Source: Gammaproteobacteria bacterium
GTDB taxonomy: Bacteria > Pseudomonadota > Gammaproteobacteria > HK1
DNA: 11,992 nucleotides
Direction of reading: 5' to 3'
Assembly (NCBI GenBank): GCA_022822245.1
Contig: JAJECB010000242.1
Span: 1 to 11,992 of the forward strand
The notes under the pieces are model-generated. The model did not search any database. It was given only the letters and a program-made list of their open reading frames with translations, and had not been told where the DNA came from. Shown piece after piece: positions 1 to 11,992 of this stretch. The translations under genes were made by a program, and so were the position numbers. Numbering within the stretch: the stretch's first letter is position 1; every line of letters begins with the position of its first letter.

Positions 1-52
1 GGAGGGCGGGCGCACCGTCGCTTCCGGCGTCACCACCGAGATCCTGGACTAG
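1..52 (+). CDS. tuf: Elongation factor Tu, C-terminal end only (partial)
   Basis: Only the last 16 codons and the TAG stop (50-52) are visible, read in frame from base 2. They give a tail of the form EGGRTVASGVTTEILD. The GGRTV(A/G)(S/A)GV motif followed by (V/T)T(E/K)IL(D/E) is the characteristic end of domain 3 of bacterial EF-Tu, the GTPase that carries aminoacyl-tRNA to the ribosomal A site. The position upstream of rpmG, tRNA-Trp and secE matches a common bacterial order. The 60-bp gap to rpmG contains a small inverted repeat (84-98) but no T-run, so read-through into rpmG is plausible. Identification rests on a short but very conserved tail plus context. Confidence 0.9.
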   Translation, partial: EGGRTVASGVTTEILD

Positions 53-112
53 GCCCCATCCGGACGAAGGCTTCTCCACGGACGCCGGCCGAGCCGGCAG
101 CGAGGGTGCAAC

Positions 113-310
113 ATGCCGCAGGACAAGAGGAAGAGGCAGACGATCACTCTCCGCTGTACGGTGACGGATTGCAGATGGCCGTTCCCCGGCCGTCGACCTC
201 GAAGCACGTACACCACGTCCAAGAACCGCACTTCGCACCCGGGACGCATGCAGTTCAGGAAGTACTGCCGCTTCTGCCGCACCCACGTCCTCCATCGGGA
301 GACCCGGTGA
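113..310 (+). CDS. rpmG: Large ribosomal subunit protein bL33, cysteine-type, with an insertion in the first zinc knuckle
   Basis: This is a 65-residue basic protein. The ATG at 113 follows a GAGGG Shine-Dalgarno sequence at 102-106 with 6 nt spacing. The C-terminal half is clearly L33: a TTSKN stretch (about 34-38), then KYCRFCR with Cys52 and Cys55, then a HVLHRETR end. L33 is a small 50S protein near the E site; cysteine-type versions bind one zinc through two CxxC pairs. Here the first pair is Cys15 and Cys20 (CX4C rather than CX2C), followed by an extra Trp/Pro/Arg-rich stretch (about 21-30) before the conserved Tyr-Thr-Thr. The protein is therefore longer than the usual 49-55 residues. 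The second pair is intact, so zinc binding probably persists with altered geometry. It lies between tuf and tRNA-Trp, a typical context. Confidence 0.93.
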   Translation: MPQDKRKRQTITLRCTVTDCRWPFPGRRPRSTYTTSKNRTSHPGRMQFRKYCRFCRTHVLHRETR

Positions 311-345
311 GCGTCGTGGGGAAGGCGCAGGCCGCGGGCGCGGGA

Positions 346-421
346 AGGCCAGTAGCTCAATTGGTAGAGCACCGGTCTCCAAAACCGGGGGTTGGGGGTT
401 CGAGCCCCTCCTGGCCTGCCA
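346..421 (+). tRNA. trnW: tRNA-Trp (CCA anticodon), CCA end encoded
   Basis: A complete 76-nt cloverleaf can be folded by hand. The acceptor stem 346-352/411-417 is 7 perfect pairs. The D stem is GCTC 355-358 with GAGC 367-370, enclosing an AATTGGTA loop. The anticodon stem CCGGT 372-376/ACCGG 384-388 is perfect, and the loop carries anticodon CCA at 379-381. The variable loop is 5 nt (389-393). The T stem 394-398/406-410 has one G-U pair and a TTCGAGC loop (399-405). The discriminator is G418, expected for bacterial tRNA-Trp, and the CCA tail is encoded at 419-421. It sits between rpmG and secE with 35-bp and 31-bp flanks and no visible terminator, so it is probably excised from the shared transcript by processing RNases. 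Confidence 0.98.
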
Positions 422-452
422 CGCCCCGTCCCGCCCGTGAGGAGTCGTCGAG

Positions 453-665
453 ATGAGTCTGAACGAACGCGTCGGCGCCGTGCGCGGCTTTCTGGGCGAT
501 GTGCGCGCCGAGGTGGACAAGGTGACCTGGCCGACCCGGAACGAAGTCCGCGGCACGACGATCGTCGTGCTGATCACGGTCTTCTTCTTCGGCTTCTACC
601 TCTACGGGCTCGATGTCGTGATGTCCTACATCTCCTCGTTCGTCACGAGCCTGATCGAGGGCTGA
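453..665 (+). CDS. secE: Preprotein translocase subunit SecE
   Basis: The protein has 70 residues, the short single-span form of SecE found in most bacteria outside the enterics. An amphipathic N-terminal helix contains the conserved stretch FLGDVRAEVDKVTWPTRNEV (about 13-32), the hallmark of the family. One hydrophobic membrane segment follows (about 35-53, rich in Val, Ile and Phe), with a short tail. SecE clamps the two halves of SecY and is essential for the SecYEG channel in the inner membrane. The ATG at 453 is preceded by TGAGGAG (438-444) with 8 nt spacing. nusG starts 5 bp after the stop, so translational coupling is likely. No promoter-like AT-rich element is visible upstream. Confidence 0.97.
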   Translation: MSLNERVGAVRGFLGDVRAEVDKVTWPTRNEVRGTTIVVLITVFFFGFYLYGLDVVMSYISSFVTSLIEG

Positions 666-670
666 CCCCG

Positions 671-1198
671 ATGGCGCGCGAGTGGTACATCGTCTCCACG
701 CACTCGAAGTTCGAGGAGAGCGTGCGGGACAACCTCCGTCATCGCGCCCGGGCCTACGGCCTCTCGGAAATGATCGGCGAGATCCTCATCCCGACGGAAA
801 AGGTCGTCGAGATGCGCGGCGGCCGGCGGGTCGTGACGACGAAGCAGGTGTATCCCGGCTACGTCCTGATCCACATGGAGATGAACCCGAACACCTGGCA
901 GGTGGTCAAGAACACCGACAAGGTGATGGGCTTCGTCCCGCCCCACAAGCCGCAGCAGATGCCCGAGGAGGACGTCACCCGCATCCGCGCCCAGATGGAG
1001 GATGCCGCGGTCGCGCCCAAGATGCGGCAGAAGTTCCGGGCGGGCGAGTCGGTGCGCATCATCCACGGTCCGTTCAACGGGTTCCAGGGGGTCGTGGACG
1101 CGGTGGATCCGGAGCGGAGCCGCCTCAAGGTCATGGTGACGATCTTCGGTCGCTCCACGCCGGTGGAACTCGAATTCCTCGAGGTCGAAAAGACATGA
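671..1198 (+). CDS. nusG: Transcription termination/antitermination protein NusG
   Basis: The protein has 175 residues, the standard length without a domain II insertion. It begins with the NGN-domain signature [15 protein letters not shown], continues through a [15 protein letters not shown] motif (about 57-71) and the [12 protein letters not shown] strand region. It ends in a KOW domain (about 122-175) containing [21 protein letters not shown]. NusG binds the clamp of RNA polymerase, suppresses pausing, and through its KOW domain contacts Rho or ribosomal protein S10. The ATG at 671 was chosen because MAREWYIV matches the family start and GAGGG (657-661, inside the end of secE) lies 9 nt upstream. 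It is placed directly after secE, as in most bacteria, and 34 bp before rplK. Confidence 0.98.
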   Translation: MAREWYIVSTHSKFEESVRDNLRHRARAYGLSEMIGEILIPTEKVVEMRGGRRVVTTKQVYPGYVLIHMEMNPNTWQVVKNTDKVMGFVPPHKPQQMPEEDVTRIRAQMEDAAVAPKMRQKFRAGESVRIIHGPFNGFQGVVDAVDPERSRLKVMVTIFGRSTPVELEFLEVEKT

Positions 1199-1232
1199 GG
1201 CGCGGCGACCGCGTCCCGCAGGGAGGCTCTCG

Positions 1233-1652
1233 ATGAAGAAGGTCCTCGCGATCGCGAAGCTGCAGCTCCCCGGGGGCAAGGCCACGCCAGCCCCTCCGGT
1301 GGGGCCCGCGCTCGGTCAGCACGGGATCAACATCGTCGAGTTCTGCAAGTCCTTCAACGCCAGGACGCAGAAGGACACCGGCATGATCATCCCGTGCGTC
1401 GTGACGGTGTTCCAGGATCGCTCCTTCACCTTCATCACGAAGACGCCTCCGGCCGCGGCGCTCCTCAAGAAGGCGGCCGGCATCGCGAAGGGCTCGGGAG
1501 TCCCCAACCGGGACCAGGTGGGGACCGTGACCCCGGCCCAGGTGGAGGAAATCGCGCGGATCAAGATGCCCGATCTGAACGCGGTGGATCTGGAAGGGGC
1601 CCGACGGATCGTGGAAGGCACCGCCCGCAGCATGGGCATCGCGGTCTCGTAG
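1233..1652 (+). CDS. rplK: Large ribosomal subunit protein uL11
   Basis: This 139-residue protein matches L11 from end to end. The N-terminal domain has [37 protein letters not shown], containing the [11 protein letters not shown] loop. The C-terminal RNA-binding domain carries [21 protein letters not shown] and ends in [10 protein letters not shown]11 binds the GTPase-associated centre of 23S rRNA, contacts elongation factors and is needed for stringent activation of RelA. The start is supported by GGGAGG (1221-1226) 6 nt before the ATG. Many homologues begin MAKK; here the protein begins MKK. In E. coli an L1-binding site in the leader before rplK gives autogenous control. The 34-bp gap here is short and I could not convincingly fold such a site. 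Confidence 0.98.
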   Translation: MKKVLAIAKLQLPGGKATPAPPVGPALGQHGINIVEFCKSFNARTQKDTGMIIPCVVTVFQDRSFTFITKTPPAAALLKKAAGIAKGSGVPNRDQVGTVTPAQVEEIARIKMPDLNAVDLEGARRIVEGTARSMGIAVS

Positions 1653-1699
1653 GTCCGGGGTTCGGAGCGAGCACAGAGCACAGGAGAGGTCGTTCGCAG

Positions 1700-2392
1700 A
1701 TGGGTCAGAAATACGCGAAGGCGAAGGAACAGCTCGCCGCCGCCGCTCCGGGCACGCTCGCCGAGGCGTTCACCGTCCTGAAGCGAGCCAGTTTCGCCCG
1801 GTTCGACGAGACCGCCGAGATCGCGCTGCGGCTCGGCGTGGATCCGCGGCACGCCGATCAGATGGTCCGCGGCACCGTCGTCCTCCCGCACGGGCTCGGC
1901 ATCGCGCGCCGCGTCGCCGTCATCGCCTCCGGCGAGAAAGTGCGGGAGGCCGAGGACGCCGGCGCCGATGTGGCCGGGGGAGAGGACCTGGTGAAGCAGA
2001 TCCAGGGCGGCTTCCTCGATTTCGAGGCGGTCGTGGCCACGCCCGACATGATGCGCGTGGTCGGCCGGCTCGGGCGCATCCTCGGACCGCGGGGGATGAT
2101 GCCCAACCCCAAGTCGGGCACGATCACCTTCGACATCGCCGGCGCCGTCCGCGACATCAAGGCGGGCAAGGTGAACTACCGCGTGGACAAGACCTCGAAC
2201 CTCCACGCTCCGGTGGGAAAGCTCTCCTTTCCCGAGGAGTCTCTCGCCGACAACACCCTCGCGCTCGTCGGGGCTGTCATTCGGCAGCGACCCGCCGCCG
2301 CCAAGGGACGCTATATCCGCAGCGTCGCCCTGAGTTCCACGATGAGTCCCGGACTCCCCATCAACCCGGCTCTGGTCGGCGCCACCCGGTAG
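1700..2392 (+). CDS. rplA: Large ribosomal subunit protein uL1
   Basis: This 230-residue protein is the usual size for L1. Recognisable blocks are [33 protein letters not shown] (domain I, 23S rRNA binding), [29 protein letters not shown] (domain II hinge region), [24 protein letters not shown], and the final [21 protein letters not shown]1 forms the mobile stalk by the E site and in characterised bacteria represses its own operon. The ATG at 1700 gives the family-like [12 protein letters not shown]. An AGGAGAGG sequence (1682-1689) precedes it, with about 10 nt from its 3' end. It lies 47 bp after rplK and 38 bp before rplJ, with no terminator between. Confidence 0.98.
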   Translation: MGQKYAKAKEQLAAAAPGTLAEAFTVLKRASFARFDETAEIALRLGVDPRHADQMVRGTVVLPHGLGIARRVAVIASGEKVREAEDAGADVAGGEDLVKQIQGGFLDFEAVVATPDMMRVVGRLGRILGPRGMMPNPKSGTITFDIAGAVRDIKAGKVNYRVDKTSNLHAPVGKLSFPEESLADNTLALVGAVIRQRPAAAKGRYIRSVALSSTMSPGLPINPALVGATR

Positions 2393-2430
2393 TCCCGCGC
2401 TCCCGGAGTCCCGGCCCCAGGTCTTCCACC

Positions 2431-2964
2431 ATGCAACGCGCCCAGAAAGTCCGTAGCGCCGCGGCGCTCGCCACCGCCCTGCGCGAGCAGGCGGCGGTGT
2501 TCTCGTTCGATTTCCGCGGCCTGAGCGTCGCCGAGGCCACCGTGCTGCGCCGCCGGGTGCGGGAGGCGGGAGGCCACTACCGGGTCGTGAAGAACTCCAC
2601 GGCGCGGTGGGCGTTCCGGGATGTCGGAATCACCGGCCTCGACGAGAACCTCGTGGGCATGACCGGCCTCGCGTGGTCCGACACCGACCCCGCGGCGCTC
2701 GCCCGGGTGATCCACGAGAGCGCGGACGACTTCAAGGCGCTCCGCTTCAAGGCGGGCGTCCTGCAGGAGCGCACTCTCGACGAGGGAGCGTTCGAAGCGC
2801 TCGCCAGACTGCCCGGAGAGGATGTTCTCCGCGGGCAGGTGGTGGGGCTGATCGCGGCCCCGATCCGCAATCTGATGAATGTCCTCGAAGGCGTGCCGCG
2901 ACAGCTCGTGCTCGTCCTGAAGGCCGCCGAGGCGAAGCAAGCCGAGGGTGGTGGAGAGTCCTGA
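2431..2964 (+). CDS. rplJ: Large ribosomal subunit protein uL10
   Basis: This 177-residue protein is of normal length. The N-terminal rRNA-binding domain shows [23 protein letters not shown] and [13 protein letters not shown] (about 28-68), both diagnostic of L10. Further on, [40 protein letters not shown] sequence forms the C-terminal helix that recruits L7/L12 dimers (the visible text has EDVLRGQ at this point). L10 anchors the L7/L12 stalk to the L11-binding region. The start is supported by family alignment rather than by a strong ribosome site: only AGG (2419-2421) lies upstream at 9 nt. The 38-bp gap from rplA is too short for a long L10-type operator like that of E. coli. Any such site would have to overlap rplA or be absent. 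Confidence 0.97.
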   Translation: MQRAQKVRSAAALATALREQAAVFSFDFRGLSVAEATVLRRRVREAGGHYRVVKNSTARWAFRDVGITGLDENLVGMTGLAWSDTDPAALARVIHESADDFKALRFKAGVLQERTLDEGAFEALARLPGEDVLRGQVVGLIAAPIRNLMNVLEGVPRQLVLVLKAAEAKQAEGGGES

Positions 2965-3015
2965 AGAGGACCGCTTCCCCTTCTCCATCCAGCCGGCGCA
3001 CCCCAGACCATCCAC

Positions 3016-3022
3016 AGGAGGT
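3016..3022 (+). promoter_or_regulatory. Strong ribosome binding site of rplL
   Basis: AGGAGGT is a full match to the anti-Shine-Dalgarno complement and ends 10 nt before the rplL ATG at 3033. It is the strongest such site in the window; rplJ just upstream has only AGG. L7/L12 is needed in several copies per ribosome against one of L10, so a stronger initiation site on rplL fits the stoichiometry. That link is inference. Confidence 0.8.
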
Positions 3023-3032
3023 AAGACCCGCC

Positions 3033-3413
3033 ATGTCGCTGACGCAGCAGCAGGTCGTCGACCACATCAAGAGCCTCACCGTGATCGAGCTCTCCGACCT
3101 CGTCAAGACGCTCGAAGAGGAGCTCGGAGTCTCGGCGGCGGCAGCCATGCCGATGGCGGTCGCCGGCGACGCTGGCGGTCAGGCGGCCGCGGTCGAGGAG
3201 CAGACGGAGTTCGATGTCATCCTCCTCGCCGCCGGCGCGAAGCGGGTTCAGGTGATCAAGGCCGTGCGGGAGGTCACCAGTCTGGGTCTCCGCGAGGCCA
3301 AGGGACTCGTCGAGGCGGCCCCCAAGGCCGTGAAGGAGGGAGTTTCCAGGGAGGAGGCGGAGCAGGTCAGGGAACGATTCGAGAAGGTCGGGGCGAAGAT
3401 CGAGATCAAGTAG
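3033..3413 (+). CDS. rplL: Large ribosomal subunit protein bL12 (L7/L12)
   Basis: The protein has 126 residues in three parts typical of L7/L12. An N-terminal dimerisation domain (about 1-34) ends at [13 protein letters not shown]. An Ala/Gly/Val-rich hinge follows (about 35-53). The C-terminal factor-binding domain contains [39 protein letters not shown] and ends in GAKIEIK. The C-terminal domain recruits translational GTPases such as EF-Tu and EF-G to the ribosome. The start is fixed by family alignment and the strong Shine-Dalgarno sequence at 3016-3022. It sits 68 bp after rplJ and 232 bp before rpoB, the largest gap in the window, where an attenuator or processing site is expected by analogy with E. 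coli. Confidence 0.98.
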   Translation: MSLTQQQVVDHIKSLTVIELSDLVKTLEEELGVSAAAAMPMAVAGDAGGQAAAVEEQTEFDVILLAAGAKRVQVIKAVREVTSLGLREAKGLVEAAPKAVKEGVSREEAEQVRERFEKVGAKIEIK

Positions 3414-3437
3414 GCGGGTTGCTGTTGTCGTCCCGCC
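3413..3437 (+). other. Inverted repeat / hairpin at the rplL stop codon
   Basis: GGCGGG (3413-3418, starting on the last base of the rplL TAG) is complementary to CCCGCC (3432-3437), giving a 6-bp all-GC stem with a 13-nt loop. It could stabilise the 3' end of the rplL message or form part of a switch with the pairing 3436-3444/3516-3524. No T-run follows it. Confidence 0.4.
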
Positions 3438-3497
3438 GAAGCCGGAGCCGGTCGCAGCGGACATCGTCCCCGCGCCGGCCCCGCCGAGCCTTCTCCC

Positions 3498-3527
3498 GCC
3501 TCGCAGCCGCGCCAGCGGCTTCGGGGC
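3498..3527 (+). other. Strong stem-loop in rplL-rpoB gap (possible attenuator or RNase III site)
   Basis: The inner stem AGCCGC (3505-3510) pairs with GCGGCT (3515-3520) around a GCCA tetraloop. After one C-T mismatch (3504/3521) the stem continues with 3498-3503 pairing to 3522-3527, including one G-U. That makes 12 pairs in a 30-nt element, the most extensive local helix in the gap. It is not followed by a T-run, so pausing, RNase III processing or Rho-linked effects are more likely than intrinsic termination. Function is inferred from position between ribosomal and polymerase genes. Confidence 0.5.
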
Positions 3528-3587
3528 CTGACTCCATTCCTCTCCGGAATCTCTTCCCGCTCACGACTTCCCGTCGTCGGACTTCCG

Positions 3588-3605
3588 GGCGCCGGTTCCG
3601 GCGCC
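3588..3605 (+). other. 8-bp inverted repeat upstream of rpoB
   Basis: GGCGCCGG (3588-3595) and CCGGCGCC (3598-3605) are perfect inverted copies around TT. As RNA it would fold as a 7-bp stem with a GTTC tetraloop. It ends 40 nt before the rpoB ATG and is directly followed by the weaker hairpin 3609-3626. It could shield the rpoB leader or act as a pause site; no direct evidence. Confidence 0.4.
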
Positions 3606-3608
3606 TGC

Positions 3609-3626
3609 TTCCCGTTCGGCCGGGAG
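3609..3626 (+). other. Small hairpin in the rpoB leader
   Basis: TTCCCG (3609-3614) can pair with CGGGAG (3621-3626), one of the six pairs being T-G, around a TTCGGC loop. The 3' arm resembles a Shine-Dalgarno core but lies 19 nt from the ATG, too far to be the main ribosome site; GAGG at 3634-3637 is better placed. A weak structure that could occur by chance in GC-rich DNA. Confidence 0.25.
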
Positions 3627-3645
3627 TCTGCGCGAGGCCCGCGCC

Positions 3646-8187
<4,542 letters not shown>

Positions 8188-8218
8188 GCCAGCGAGTCGA
8201 GCCGCAAGGGAGACAGAC

Positions 8219-11992
<3,774 letters not shown>

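Larger units (their letters stand above)
3414..3645 (+). promoter_or_regulatory. rplL-rpoB intergenic leader with multiple potential RNA hairpins
   Basis: This 232-bp GC-rich gap holds no convincing gene. By eye I can fold four local hairpins (3413-3437, 3498-3527, 3588-3605, 3609-3626) and one competing long-range pairing: 3436-3444 is perfectly complementary over 9 nt to 3516-3524. The long-range pairing overlaps both the first and second hairpins, so they cannot coexist. None is followed by a T-run, so none is a classical intrinsic terminator. In E. coli the equivalent gap contains a partial attenuator and an RNase III site that lower rpoBC output relative to the ribosomal genes. A similar role is inferred from position only. 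No sigma-70-like promoter was seen. GAGG at 3634-3637 is the probable rpoB ribosome site. Confidence 0.5.

Noticed and set aside
84..98. Inverted repeat GCCGGC-CGA-GCCGGC between tuf and rpmG as a tuf terminator
   Set aside because: The stem is only 6 bp with a 3-nt loop, each arm is self-palindromic, and there is no T-run. It is weak evidence for termination in GC-rich DNA.
392..1198. A 268-residue version of NusG starting at 392
   Set aside because: The extension would run through the tRNA-Trp and secE out of frame. The ATG at 671 has a Shine-Dalgarno sequence and gives the family-typical start.
1199..1232. An L1-binding autoregulatory site in front of rplK
   Set aside because: Known in E. 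coli, but I could not fold a structure with the expected internal-loop motif in this 34-bp gap, so I do not call it.

Overview
The window is one co-directional (+ strand) block of bacterial translation and transcription genes: the 3' end of tuf, then rpmG (L33), tRNA-Trp, secE, nusG, rplK (L11), rplA (L1), rplJ (L10), rplL (L7/L12), rpoB and a 3'-truncated rpoC. Base composition is roughly two-thirds G+C. Nothing points to a mobile element, phage, CRISPR array or defence island, and I found no undescribed multi-gene system. What is unusual lies inside otherwise core genes.

Layout. 1-52 is the end of EF-Tu. 113-310 encodes a cysteine-type L33. 346-421 is a complete tRNA-Trp with an encoded CCA end. 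453-1198 holds secE and nusG, separated by only 5 bp. 1233-3413 holds the L11-L1-L10-L7/L12 cluster. 3414-3645 is the only large non-coding gap and can form several GC-rich hairpins. 3646-8187 is rpoB (1513 residues). 8219-11992 is rpoC, open to the window edge (1258 codons seen).

The genes supply the elongation machinery for both central processes. EF-Tu, tRNA-Trp, L33 and the GTPase-centre/stalk proteins (L11, L10, L7/L12) serve the ribosome; L1 forms the opposite stalk. NusG and the beta and beta' subunits form the transcription elongation complex, NusG also linking to the ribosome. SecE is the essential small translocon subunit. Spacing is tight except before rpoB, where many bacteria partially uncouple RNA polymerase from ribosomal protein expression.

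Organism. A high-GC bacterium of Gram-negative type is likely: beta' carries an SI3-like insertion in the trigger loop, and the tuf-rpmG-trnW-secE-nusG order is common in such lineages. Gemmatimonadota, Acidobacteriota, deltaproteobacterial relatives or an uncultured FCB-type phylum are possible. I cannot choose from sequence reading alone.

Most interesting points: a four-cysteine insertion in beta that resembles the beta' N-terminal zinc motif; a tandemly expanded P-E-T-G-E module in beta, including an exact 32-bp DNA repeat; about 175 extra residues in beta' between its zinc motif and active site; an insertion in the L33 zinc knuckle; Glu instead of Asp at the rifampicin-site position equivalent to E. 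coli 516; and competing RNA structures in the rplL-rpoB gap.
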